Assembly: GCA_025201375.1 (NCBI GenBank)
Contig: JAIWZP010000018.1
Location: forward strand, 310,001 to 374,000
Length of the DNA stretch: 64,000 nt
Direction of reading: 5' to 3'
DNA from: Gongronella butleri
Lineage: Eukaryota > Mucoromycota > Mucoromycetes > Mucorales > Cunninghamellaceae
Shown here: positions 48,196 to 59,815 of the stretch, one piece after another
How positions within the stretch are numbered: the stretch's first letter is position 1
Layout: the number at the start of each line of letters is the position of its first letter
Position numbers and translations under genes: made by a program
The notes under the pieces: generated by a model
The model's database searches: none
Told to the model about the DNA's origin: nothing
The model's input: only the letters and a program-made list of their open reading frames with translations

Positions 48196-49201
48196 CCGTC
48201 CCCTACCAAAAAAAGTGTCCCCTAGTCAATTTTTCTGCAGTGCCATCTGAAAAATTTATCACTTTAATCTCATCTGTATTGATCAATAATGGCTCGAATG
48301 GCATGAAACTTTGTACAAACGATGGTTAGGAGGTATAAAAAAGACTATGAAATTATAAAATGAATACAGAAAGCGGGTTTTGAAATAGAGCAAAAAAGGG
48401 GAACCTGACGCGTCACGCGACGCGACGCGTACCCAAGCTTATACAATGGCCTGTGGAGACGAGTTGACATTATGAATCAATATCCCCAAATTTTTCTGAG
48501 ACAATCGTGGAAGTGTCTGATTATTTCTGCCAATTCATTTTAGGGCACACGTGTCATGCCAGAGCACAGCGTGTCAATTAGTCAAATTGTCACTGTGACG
48601 CGTCGGACGCGCCATTTGCCGCGCTTTCCTTAATGTGACCGTGATGCCCTACCTGGTTGATATAAACACAGCTACTCAATAGTATCCACTCTTAGGCTTT
48701 CAAAGTAAATGACTATCATAGTTTCAAGTCAACAAAGAGATTAAAATTGTTTGCTAGAGATAAAATCATTTTTCCATACTTTTTTGGCGGTTGGCGCGTC
48801 ACAGTGACAATTTGACTAATTGACACGCTGTGCTCTGGCATGACACGTGTGCCCTAAAATGAATTGGCAGAAATAATCAGACACTTCCACGATTGTCTCA
48901 GAAAAATTTGGGGATATTGATTCATAATGTCAACTCGTCTCCACAGGCCATTGTATAAGCTTGGGTACGCGTCGCGTCGCGTGACGCGTCAGGTTCCCCT
49001 TTTTTGCTCTATTTCAAAACCCGCTTTCTGTATTCATTTTATAATTTCATAGTCTTTTTTATACCTCCTAACCATCGTTTGTACAAAGTTTCATGCCATT
49101 CGAGCCATTATTGATCAATACAGATGAGATTAAAGTGATAAATTTTTCAGATGGCACTGCAGAAAAATTGACTAGGGGACACTTTTTTTGGTAGGGGACG
49201 G
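48196..49201. mobile_element. long-TIR element E3
   Basis: It starts CCGTCCCCTACCAAAAAAAG and ends with the inverted CTTTTTTTGGTAGGGGACGG; TA flanks lie at 48194-48195 and 49202-49203. Arms of about 420 bp are near-perfect inverted repeats around a unique centre of about 190 bp. Outer ends differ from E1 and E2, but the internal plan is the same, including the CG-rich core at about 48403-48432 and 48965-48993. There is no transposase, so it is probably non-autonomous. Confidence 0.85.
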
Positions 49202-49233
49202 TACAGTACAGTACAGTACTGTACAGTACTGTA
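49202..49233. repeat. TACAGTA palindrome tract between elements
   Basis: This 32-bp tract of alternating TACAGTAC and TACTGTAC lies exactly between E3 and E2. Similar tracts lie beside E1 (28118-28153 and 28323-28352). Each contains many TA steps and forms perfect palindromes. It may be the preferred landing site of the elements. Confidence 0.75.
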
Positions 49234-50239
49234 CAGTGCCCGGACAAAAAAACGTTTCGCTGTGCATGATTCTCTGCAGTGCAAGGTATCAATTAATCGC
49301 GTTAATCTCTGCTGTATTGATCAATAATGGCTCCAGTGATATGAAATTTTGCAGGAACAATGATTTAAAAGTAAAAAAACAATTCTAAAATTATGAAATG
49401 GCTATGCCAAGCCGGTATTGAAATAGATCAAAAAAGGGATACCTGACGCGTCACGCGACGCGACGCGTGCCTACGCGTATACAATGGCCTGTGGAGATGA
49501 ATTGGCGTTATGAACACCATCTCCAATTTTTTTTTGCAACGAGTGCAATGGTGCCTGATTGTATTTTAAGAATCAATTCCATGTTACATGCATTGCATCG
49601 GTGCTGTGATCGAATAATGTAAAATCATCATGTGACACGCGTCACGCGTCAGACGCGCCAAAAGTCGCGATTTCCTTCGTAACATGGTCGTAGTGCTCCT
49701 ACTGGTCAACCAATCGATAACAGTCTATTCTAGTTCTTTAAATTAAATAAGTACAATGGTTTTAAGCCAACTAAGGATTAAAATTAGATAACAGAGATGG
49801 CAATTGTTATTCCAGATGCAACTGACGCGTGACGCGTGTCACATGATGAATTTACATTATTCGATCACAGCACCGATGCAATGCATGTAACATGGAATTG
49901 ATTCTTAAAATACAATTAGGCACCATTGCACTCGTTGCAAAAAAAATTGGAGATGGTGTTCATAACGCCAATTCATCTCCACAGGCCATTGTATACGCGT
50001 AGGCACGCGTCGCGTCGCGTGACGCGTCAGGTATCCCTTTTTTGATCTATTTCAATACCGGCTTGGCATAGCCATTTCATAATTTTAGAATTGTTTTTTT
50101 ACTTTTAAATCATTGTTCCTGCAAAATTTCATATCACCGGAGCCATTATTGATCAATACAGCAGAGATTAACGCGATTAATTGATACCTTGCACTGCAGA
50201 GAATTATGCACAGCGAAACTTTTTTTTGTCCGGGCACTG
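49234..50239. mobile_element. long-TIR element E2
   Basis: It starts CAGTGCCCGGACAAAAAAAC and ends with TTTTTTTGTCCGGGCACTG; TA flanks lie at 49232-49233 and 50240-50241. It is almost the same as E1, including the central unique part, with a few small indels such as loss of one TTAA repeat in the arms. The CG-rich core lies at about 49441-49469 and 50003-50031. High similarity to E1 suggests recent movement. Confidence 0.85.
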
Positions 50240-51802
50240 TACTGTAGCTGCCAGCCGATGAAATCACGTCACGGCATGAACAAAAGCCCAGTGCTTGCGA
50301 CAACAACTCCACCCGATTTTTTTGAGCCTGCAAATTCCAAAAACTTCGATTTGCCTTATTTTGCATTCATCTCGCCATCTGCATGGTCGACCCCGCTCAA
50401 AAACAGATGCACCGAGTTCAGCGCAAAATTTGCATCAAAAAAGCTTAAACCCCCAAAAAAGCGCTACGACCACTTTTGAAAATTCAGGGTCACTCAGGGG
50501 TCACTCAGGGGTCACTCAGGGGTCACACATTTCAATCTCAGAAAATGCCAAAGTTGGGAAATTTGAACTCCGAGTGATCAATGCATCCCAAACAGGCAAC
50601 TCCGACAATTTACTATTGGCGGACAAACTGGCAGGCCGCTCCAACTTCAGAAAAATACCAAAGAGTGGCGCATGAACGGCGATCGACTGAGAAAATTGCC
50701 TGCTTTGGTGTGAATTTTTTGCAAAAATTTAAGGTTTGAAACTTCCAAATTACTGTAAGGTGCGTAAATTGCTGCATGGAATTCTTTTGTTTGCATTTTT
50801 TTATTTTTCATTTTGCACAACAGTTGTGCGCTGCTGATTGAGTGCGTGGGCTGCAGCCTGGTGAAATGACCGATGCAAAATGCTCAAACTCAAGTTAGCG
50901 CGTTGCAAGCCATCCCATTTATAGATGCGTTGACCTCATTTTTGTTAGTAAAAATGGAATAAAAATCACTGGTCCACTAGGCCGTTCTCGAGCAAAGGGT
51001 GATTGCAGAAATTTCTCAGAAAAGCTATTTTCTCCATCAGTCTTGATCAGATTGCGGTGAAACTTGTTGCATTCGATAGCGATTCAGTAGCCTCATTCGA
51101 CACCTTAAAAGCACCGGTGGTTGTTTTTACGGATGCCGAGAAAATCGAGTTTGAAAGTTTATCCAACGTTTGATCGCCTTTTGCAAGCGTGTAAAGGTTG
51201 TCCATCGGGTGTCCAAACAATCTGAAAATGCCATCCGAGTGCGTCTTTTGCTATCGGTGCCAGTTTCATTGGCCTCCACAAATATTTTGGGACCCTCGCT
51301 CCTGTGCTACAACATATGTGATGAAATTAACGGTTTTTTTTTGGATTAATCTGCACAAGGACGACCAAGCTGACCTCTAGTTTTAAAGAGTTTGTGGGAA
51401 AAGGGCGCCCAAAAATAACGTAGTAATGTACAGTATAGGTTTGGAGAGGCGCCATAACCACGGTTTGTGGATTTTATTAAGACTAAATTTGTGAAATCAT
51501 GGAAAATTTTTCAACTTTCTAAAATTGCCGACAACAGCCTAATCACTGACAGGTATTTAACAACGTTTCTTTATAAATTTACGTACCAAAATTATCAAAT
51601 GGCTAATTTTGGAACCGATACACTTGCGGTTTGCAGCGGTCAACATTGCACTTGTGGAAATTCATGAAATCAGAACATTTCTCGACAGCGGCTAGGGCGA
51701 CCTCCGGTTTTTATTTTTTTCTGAAAAGAGGGGCGTTAAAAAATGCAAGATGTTACCGGTAAGTTTGGCTGCGAGATGATTTTTGAAAAATGTGCTAATG
51801 TA

Positions 51803-52799
51803 CCATACCCTATAAAAAAAATGTCGCAAAGTCAATTTTTCTGCAGTGCCAGCTGCAAAATTTATCACTTTAATCTCCTCTGTATTGATCAACAATGACT
51901 CCAATGACATGAAACTTTGTAGAAACAATGGTTTGGATGTATAAAAAAGATTATAAAATTATGACGTGGATGAAGTGAGCGCTGAGCGGGTTTTGAAATA
52001 GACTAAAAAAGGAGAACCTGACGCGTCACGCGACGCGACGCGTACCCAAGCGTGTACAATGGCCTGTGATGGAGACGAATTGACATTATGAATGAATATC
52101 ATCTCCAATTTTTTTTGAGACAATCATGGATATGTCTAATTATTTTTGTCAATTCATTTTTGGGCACACGCGTCATGCCAGAGCGCAGCGTGTCAATTGG
52201 TCAAATTGTCACTGTGGCGCGCTAGGCAGCAAAAAAACTATGGAAAAATGATTTTATCTCTAGCAAACAATTTTAATCTCTTTGTTGACTTGAAAATATG
52301 ATAATTATTTAATTTGAAAGCATAAAAGTACTGTAGATACTACAGTATTGACTACCTGTGATTATATCAACCAGTTAGGGCATCACGGTCAGATTAAGGG
52401 AATCGCGACATATGACGCGTCAGACGCGCCACAGTGACAATTTGACCAATTGACACGCTGCGCTCTGGCATGACGCGTGTGCCCAAAAATGAATTGACAA
52501 AAATAATTAGACATATCCATGATTGTCTAAAAAAAAATTGGAGATATTCATTCATAATGTCAATTCGTCTCCACAGGCCATTGTACACGCTTGGGTACGC
52601 GTCGCGTCGCGTGACGCGTCAGGTTCTCCTTTTTTAGTCTATTTCAAAACCTGCTCAGCGCTCACTTCATCCATGTCATAATTTTATAATCTTTTTTATA
52701 CATCCAAACCATTGTTTCTACAAAGTTTCATGTCATTGGAGTCATTGTTGATCAATACAGAGGAGATTAAAGTGATAAATTTTGCAGCTGGCACTGTTG
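51803..52799. mobile_element. long-TIR element E4, right end truncated
   Basis: The left end CCATACCCTATAAAAAAAATG corresponds to E3's end with changes. The right arm stops at GGCACTG (52796), lacking about 48 terminal bases that E3 has. The core lies at about 52017-52044 and 52595-52622. The centre shares sequence with E3 but is partly inverted and rearranged. R copy A reads GTGC TA CAGCC at 2976-2985, where copy C has GTGCTA, the element and GTACAGCC, so copy A shows the empty TA site. The truncation probably leaves E4 immobile. Confidence 0.8.
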
Positions 52800-53760
52800 T
52801 ACAGCCAAATTTTCAGCAATGTCAAGTTTCTCGCCGAACCAGCTGTTTGACACCGAGGTTTTTAATTTTTTTCTGAAAAGAGAGGTGCCAAAAACCATAG
52901 TTTGGAAAGTTTTGTGGCGTTGCGACGGATCTTTGGTGGTGAAATGATTTTTTTTCGAATTTTGAAAAAAAAGTTGGCCAGGTCAAAATGGACCTGGAGG
53001 GTCCCTGCTTTGAGAGGTTCAAGCTCATCAGATTTCTCAAATCCATTTGGCAACCTACACACCAGCGACCTGAGAGTCATCTCATTAAATGCATTGACCC
53101 CCTCTTTCTACGCAATCTGCAATAAAAATCGGGGGTTGACTTGACGGATCGCGAGAAAACAGCAATCAAAGTCAAATTTTAGAAACTTGAATTTCTCGAC
53201 TAGTTTTGGTCGCACGTCAGTGAAACTAGTCTCACTTGACAGAGAATTAACTTCTGTACTTTTTACAGTATTACTGCAAGATTGCCTTGGGTTGTCTTGT
53301 CCGTTGCCGAGAAAACCGGGGCTGAAATATTAAATCTGGCGTCAGAGGTGTACAAAGGTTGCGCATCGGCTTTGTCGCGCTGGGACAGAATGATCGTTTG
53401 TACTTCTCTTGCCGCATGTAAGTTTTCAGCATGATCCAATAAAAATTTAACGAGCCAGGATCGAAATGGTGAATTTCTGGAGAAATGTCGATTTTCTCGT
53501 CAACGGCCCGATTAATCCCCGGTTTTTGCTTTGTCTTCGAAGAGCAAGTGGCTAAAGCGCACAAATGACAATAATCTTCATAATCGAGCGAGCGCTCAAT
53601 GATAACGAGCTTTGTTGGTTTCATACAGTAAATTGGGACTTTCTAGCGATTTTGCAAGGGGGTCAGGCGGCAATTCAGGGCAGTAAATAAAATTTATGAT
53701 ACTGTACCAGTTTCATCACGATCCACGAAAGATATCGAAATCCTGTGCTGAAATTGCAAA

Positions 53761-54195
53761 CAGAACGACTTTTTTTTGATTCATCTGCACAATGATCCAG
53801 TCGACCTCCGGTTTTATATTCTCATTGAGGAGGAAATCAAAAGATACTGTATTACATATACTGTAGGTACGATACTGCTACGTGTTGCGAGTGGTGATCT
53901 CCGCCTTTCAAAGCCAAAAGTAGCCCCACGTCTTACCAGGTCAGGCAAAGCCCTCAGACATTTTTCGACAAAAATCCGGGCAACCATCGATTTCCCTTTT
54001 TTTTTTTTTTTTTTTTGAGAGCGCGTGGTGACAGGAGTACGCGAAACGCGTCCGTTTATGCCTTGCGTCGCGCTCCAATCCCTAAAAATGATGCCGTATA
54101 CTCACAAAATACGTTTGCTGCTCCAAATCCCTGTTTTCTATGCCAATGAGATGTTTATTTCGGTCTATTTCGATGATGTTTCTACACATCTGGTA
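53761..54195. other. 3' flank of COX20 and repeat edge
   Basis: The interval runs from the end of repeat R copy C to the COX20 stop codon. It includes an 18-bp T run near 53999-54016. No gene was seen. Confidence 0.5.
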
Positions 54196-54714
54196 TCATT
54201 CCTTGCCGGAAGGGGAGTCTTTGGCCACGTCGTCGTCAATGACCACCTGGATGCCCTTGCGCAAGGCCGAAGCGCGCGCATTGGAGTCGCTCTCTCTGAC
54301 AATCAGCTGCAGGCGCTCGATCTTTTGCTTGCGGTCCATCTGACACAGCTCAAAGTTGATGGCTGACACGCCACAAAAGGCACCCACCGCCCAATTGGAC
54401 GCGGATTTCACGTTGCCTACCAGGTAAAAAAAAAAAAGAATAAGAGGTGATTTTAACAAGCTTATAAACGTGTCCTTACGCTTTGTGATGAATCGAATGG
54501 CTGCAATGCCAAAGGCTGCGCCCATGCCGTACAGCAGCGAGGTGCGTGCGCAAGGGATCTTGCCAATATCCTTGAATTCTTCGACTTTGACAGACTACGC
54601 GGGTGTGTGAGTATGCGTCAACGCGTCCTTGTACAGCTTATTTACCTTTAATGCCTCCATGTAGTCGGTCTTGCTATGGACACCGTCATTCTGGCTGTCG
54701 TTGGGAGTGGCCAT
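54196..54714 (-). CDS. COX20: cytochrome c oxidase assembly factor COX20
   Basis: COX20 is an inner mitochondrial membrane chaperone for the Cox2 subunit. Exons on the minus strand are 54714-54646, 54594-54480 and 54416-54196 (134 aa). The core matches the family: FKDIGKIPCARTSLLYGMG then AAFGIAAIRFITKR (first membrane segment), and SASNWAVGAFCGVSAINFEL with CQMDRKQ (second membrane segment and conserved CQ-R-K stretch). A charged C-terminal tail follows. Length is typical. The 18-residue tail after VVIDDD is not conserved in my recollection of the family. It is divergent with ATP3 over 278 bp. Confidence 0.88.
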
Positions 54715-54992
54715 TATGCAAAAAAAAAAAAAGGGGAGGGAGAACTAAGAAAAAAAGTTGCAGGACAAAGGTCTGGGTGTCGATTTTGTCGACCGAAAAA
54801 GGTAATTGAGGTGTGACTGGATTTGCCAGCCAGGGTGCAATTGCCTAGGCAAGTCAATTTTGACTGGCCCGAGCCGTGCTTGAAATTTGGCAGAGCGAAC
54901 CCTCGCCCTAAAAAAAAAAAAAAACATAAACACTCAAATTTTTTCTTTTTGCTCTTCTTTTTCCTCCCCTTTTTTTTTGAACACACTCTAGA
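54715..54992. promoter_or_regulatory. shared bidirectional promoter of COX20 and ATP3
   Basis: The two start codons are 278 bp apart on opposite strands. The middle contains inverted ATTGCCTAGGCAAGTCAATT-like sequence and the COX20 side an A-run. Both products act in mitochondrial oxidative phosphorylation, so joint control is plausible. No known factor site was assigned. Confidence 0.5.
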
Positions 54993-56247
54993 ATGTTGTC
55001 TTCTGCTTCTCGTATTGCCGTTCGCCCTGCCGCCACGTAAGTCGACTCGCTACACGACATTTTGCGCACAATTCGGCATGTGCACGCCCGCCGCCTCGCC
55101 CGCCCCACGTCGTTCCACGCCACTGACATTGATATTTTGTTTCTTTCATTAGCAACGGCGTGCAAGCTCGCAACATGGCCACCTTGAAGGAAGGTAAAAT
55201 ATCGACCACTACGGAGACTTCGCGTTCGCAATGCCCAAAAACGTATCGATTGCTCACCGTCTTGCCATTTTTCTAGTGCAATTGCGCTTGAAGTCCGTCA
55301 AGAACATTGAAAAGATCACTGGCTCCATGAAGATGATTGCCTCGACCAAGGTCAACAAGGCCACTCGCGGTATGGAAGCCGCTCGTGCTTTCGGCGTTGC
55401 CTCCAAGGGTAAGTGTTTCCATTCCACCATGATCACGATGGTTTGCATCCATCGCGCGCATACTTAAGCAAAAGGAACGACCGGGGTCCATTGACGTTTT
55501 TTTTTTTTTTTCGCAGCTTTGTTCGACAATGCCGAGACCAAGGCTGGTGAGGATGCCAAGACGTTGTTTGTCACGTCGTCGTCGGACCGTGGTCTCTGCG
55601 GTGGTATTCACAGCAGTGTTTCCAAGGCCACTCGCCGCGCTGTTGCCGACAAGCCCGATGCTTCCTTGGTGATTCTCGGTGACAAGCCCAAGGCTCAATT
55701 GAGCCGTGTCTTGCGCCGCAACATTGCCATCTCGTTCAACCAGATTGGCAAGGACGCGCCCACCTTTGACGAGGCGTGCTCCATTGTCGACTTGATCGAG
55801 TCGTCCGAGCTCGAGTACGACAATGTTGACATCATCTACAACCGCTTCAACTCTGCCATCTCCTACGAGGCCGATGTCATCCCCGCCTTCTCCCTCGAGA
55901 CCTTCAAGGCCTCGCCCAACTTTGCCGCCTACGAGATCGAAGACGATGTCTTGGCCAACTTGCAGCAATTCACCTTTGCCAACTCGGTCTACCACGCTCT
56001 CGCTGAGGGCCACGCCGCCGAGATGTGCGCCAAGCGCGCCGCCATGGAGAACGCCACCAAGAACGCCGGCGACATGATTGGCAAGCTCACCATGTTCTAC
56101 AACCGTGGCCGTCAAGCCGTCATTACCAACGAGCTGAGTAAGTTTTTATTTTTTGCTTTCGATTGGCAAGGAACTTTGCGTGTTACTGACACCCTCTTTT
56201 TTTCTCTCTTTCTAGTCGACATTATCACTGGTGCCTCTGCCCTCTAA
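54993..56247 (+). CDS. ATP3: mitochondrial F1Fo-ATP synthase gamma subunit
   Basis: The gamma subunit is the rotating central shaft of F1 in the mitochondrial matrix. Five exons: 54993-55036, 55153-55193, 55277-55408, 55517-56137 and 56216-56247 (289 aa). The N-terminus (MLSSASRIAVRPAATN, VQARNMATLKE) is a short basic presequence ending in the usual RNMATL junction. The N-terminal coiled-coil helix is VQLRLKSVKNIEKITGSMKM with IASTKVNKA. SSDRGLCGGIHSSV is the family motif. The C-terminal helix is ENATKNAGDMIGKLTMFYNR and GRQAVITNELIDIITGASAL. Length is normal. Small first exons are typical of this window. Confidence 0.97.
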
Positions 56248-56340
56248 GCGCGTCCATTGCGATCAACATGTTTTTATCCTCTCCTTTCCTCCTCCCTTCC
56301 TCTCACCTATTGTCCCACTCCCTGACATACGTTGTACTAG

Positions 56341-56346
56341 AATAAA
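56341..56346 (+). terminator. AATAAA poly(A) signal of ATP3
   Basis: The hexamer lies 94 bp past the ATP3 stop codon and about 225 bp from the end of the convergent CFT2 coding region. Assignment is by position and sequence only. Confidence 0.5.
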
Positions 56347-56570
56347 ATCGTTATGGTTGTCAGAATTGAACTTGGAGGCGGTCTCAATGGCCAGTGCAAA
56401 TGGCGAAAAATGGCTCATCATCCCCCATCTTACTGCCCAACAATAACAAGCCACCAATTGGACCCCCGCTCAGAGCCCACACCTGTGTTGGGCCAATCAG
56501 ATCGTGTGTGTGTGCGCGTAGGATTTAATATTTACATTGAGGAAAAAAAGAGAAGCAGAAGCGTAATAAT

Positions 56571-57206
56571 CTACAAAATGGCGTGTTGGGAATAGAGAAG
56601 CTTGCGAATGCGATAGTAATCGTCGCAGAGATTGCCTTCAATTAGCAAGCGGCCAGTGCCAGTCTACACACAATAAAAAAAAAAAAAGATGAGAAACAGC
56701 TGCGCGCAACAACAAAAAAGAAGCAAAAAAAAAAAAAAAAATTTACCTTTCGGATGATGACTTGATCATTGCACACGAGCATGCCCTCGCCCTTGAATTC
56801 AGCATGCACGCCCTCGGCCTGCAGCACACGCTTGAACTCGGAGAGGCGGATGTCACCGACAAAGATGGTGGGCTCGCCCTGGCGCGGCTGTTGTCGCGCA
56901 TCGGCGGGCGCAGACGCGCCATCTTCATCTGACGCGGGCGACATGACGTCGAGCGAGGGTGTCGTCGAGTCTTCTTGAAAGTGGATGCGGCCATGCACAC
57001 GCGCGAGTTCATAATCGCCCAGCTTTGAGAAATGCAGCGAATTGACAAGCGCATCGGTGAGTCGCACGCGATACACGTTGGTTGCCGCAGACACGTTGAG
57101 AACCTGGCCCACTGTCGGCGTGAACACTTCCTTGGTGAATTGAGGCATAGCAAGGCACGTCTGTGCAAGCGCGTCGGTCGCGTCTGGGCGGCCATGCACA
57201 AGAATC

Positions 57207-57241
<35 letters not shown>

Positions 57242-59346
57242 AGATTTTTCGCGTTTTTTTTGTCAATTTATCCCTGTTTTTTTTTTTTTTCTTTTTTTTT
57301 TACCAATTTGCGAGGGGCCATTTGCTGCAAAATGTTGTTGATGGAGCGGCCGTCAGAGAGGCCCTCGAGATCGACATAGCGCACAAAGCAGCGGACGTCC
57401 ACGCGCTGTTTTGACGAGGTATATTTCATGGGAGTTGTGTCACGAGCGGGAAGCAATGGCTGTTTTTCGTCGGGTGCGCCCTTGCTGGTGGCGGCGCCGC
57501 TATCAATGACCATCATATCGGCCGAGCCGCCTTCGCCATCGACGGCAAGCATGCGCTCAATGTCTGTGGCAAGTACGTATTGGTCTGCTTGGATGGCCTC
57601 GCCATAATCGTCGATTTTCTTGCGTCGGTCGTGAAAGGGGAACATGTGGTAGCTCTGGGCTTGCTTGAAAAAGCCGGCGGAACGTGTATTGTCACGCACG
57701 TACAGATCGAATTGCTTGACAAGGATATCGTCCATCGGATCGTCGGCCTCATCCATGTCCGAGCTGTCCGACGCGTCCTCCTCCATGATGGTGCGATTGC
57801 GCGCCTCAATGGCCGCCTGCATCGCATCGCGCTCCGCCTTGGCACGCTGCTCCTCCTCAAACGCCTTGAGCTCCGCGCCTTCAAGGGGCACACGCTGGAA
57901 AAGGGTCAAATCGAATTGCTGTGTGTAATCGACCATTGGCTTGATCAGCGACCGTGGCTGCGCGTCTTCTTGCGTGTTCATGATCTCAATGGCTTGCTGC
58001 AACCAATCATCGTAGATTTGACGCGCCAGCGACCCTGGAAGCGCGCGTTCCGTCAACAAAAGGGTGTTTTGGATCATGGAATCGGGCGACACCGTCATCC
58101 ATTGCGTAAATAGGTCGCGCGCAAAGCCTGTATCGAGACTGTAGCTCGAGGCAATGACGACCTTGGGCCCAGGATAGTCGTCCAGGTCCTGGAGCTTGTG
58201 ACACAGGCGCAAATACTTGAATTCAAACGGATTTTCTCGTGTTTGCGAAAAATGCTTGGTCAATTCGTGCCTCATCCACTCGAGCATGATCTTTGCAAAG
58301 TGCACCGTGTGGTAGCTGGTGTGGCTGAGCATGATCAGCGGATAATTGACGTGCCGGCTCGCCCAATGTTGATCCAACAAGTAGCTCAATTCAAGCACAC
58401 GCGCCGCCGAGTCTGCAGGAAGAAGCACCGACCCGCCGTTGCTCAGTGTCGTCGTGATCGTGTCTAAAAGAAAAAAAAAAGCGGGGGTTCAGACGCGTGG
58501 AATCCACGGTCAATTCGTCGATTTTACCAAAAAGAGCCGCGTGGCGATCATCGCGCCTAGGTGCCTGCATGACATTGGCATTCAATGCGTCCGTAATCAG
58601 CAGCGATGGGCGCGATAAGGCGTCGAGAATCACGCCGTCGTTCAAAAGCACCGTGCCGTCCAAGTGACTAGCAAAAAAAATGCGCTTGTGAGCATACATT
58701 GTCTTTTTTTTTTTGCACTTTTTTTTTTTTTTTTTTTTTTTTTACCTCTCCTTGCGATGATTAAAGTCGACGGCATAGACAATGTCATTGGTATCTTGTT
58801 TGATCTTCCAGATGGTGCCGCCAACAGAGTGAGCAGCGGCATACGCGGTGATGGTGATGCCCAAGCACTTGCCAGGGAGCGCAATGGGCTGCGAGTAGCG
58901 CAAAGGCGTGATTTTGTCAAACGCATTGTCCACATCTTCGAGGGTGAAGGTGTCGAATTCCATCTCATTGGCTTTGCTCTGATACACGTCGTACAAACAC
59001 ATCTTGCCCATGTTTACCACAGGCACCGTCGCATACGCAGGGCACGCGAGCCCAAGGTGGTGCTTTGCATACGCGTATGCACCAAGGTGCACAAGATCCG
59101 AGTGAGAAAAAAGCACAACGTCGATCTGCTTGGCGATCCTAAGAGGAAAAAAAAAAAAAGTGAGCAAACACGCAAAAGTCAGCGCATTTTGGCTTACTTT
59201 TTCAGCGGCAACAGGTCATTTGTATCAAATTGATCAGACCAGCCACAGTCCAGCAGGATCTTCACTTCGTCTATCTCCAGTAAATAGCAAAGAGGGTCCT
59301 CATTCTTGGCACCAGACAGAGGCGTGAACTTGATGTAGCTGGCCAT
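56571..59346 (-). CDS. CFT2: cleavage and polyadenylation factor subunit CFT2/CPSF100
   Basis: CPSF100 is the catalytically inactive metallo-beta-lactamase partner of CPSF73 in pre-mRNA 3' processing. Six exons on the minus strand: 59346-59198, 59138-58746, 58667-58528, 58463-57304, 57205-56747 and 56663-56571 (797 aa). The N-terminus has [30 protein letters not shown] and [18 protein letters not shown], where the active HxHxDH is degenerate, as usual in this subunit. [15 protein letters not shown] and [20 protein letters not shown] follow, then the beta-CASP part [18 protein letters not shown] and [20 protein letters not shown]. The middle has an acidic and Arg/Glu-rich insert. Late motifs are [19 protein letters not shown] and [10 protein letters not shown]. 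It is convergent with ATP3. Confidence 0.94.
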
Positions 59347-59815
59347 AGAACAAACGTGAAAAATGAGAGGGAAGAAAAAGCAACAAATCGCTTTGGAAAT
59401 GCTCGCGCTCCTTTTAGATTGCAGCTCCGCCTCCACGCCCACGATGCCCAGCCTTGCCTTTTTGCAAATTTGCCATTGCTCGCCTCCCAGACCACCTAGA
59501 ACCTCGTGGAAGAGCTCAAATAAAAGCGACAGTCATGGAGAACCAGAAAAATCAAAAAAGAAATACGGATGGACGCGTTTTGGGAATAATTTCGGCATTT
59601 TAAGCGTTCTAATGGTCATTTTGCTCACAGATCACTAGACCCCCGCTTTCCCGATTTCCCAAGATTATATTTCATTGATTAGCCACGAGCAACGCGCATC
59701 TTTTGGTACCACTTTGTCCAGGCAAATGTGCCCCTGCGTGTCATAAACACGCGTCTTCCTCTCTTGTCCCATTATTTCTTTACGCGATTGACTGACAAAA
59801 TGGTAATGCTTTCTT

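Larger units (their letters stand above)
48130..53760. repeat. long dispersed repeat R, copy C, interrupted by three elements
   Basis: The 5' edge TTGTTGTGCCTCCAGAA lies at 48151-48167 and the repeat resumes at 50242 with GCTGCCAGCCGATGAAATC. It continues to about 53690 and matches copy A through to TCTAGCGATTTTGCAAG and GGGCAGTAAA. Elements E3, E2 and E4 split it. A piece related to copy A 2445-2545 occurs twice in copy C (about 51255-51390 and 53705-53815), so R has internal repeats. No protein is encoded in any frame across the copies. Confidence 0.7.
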
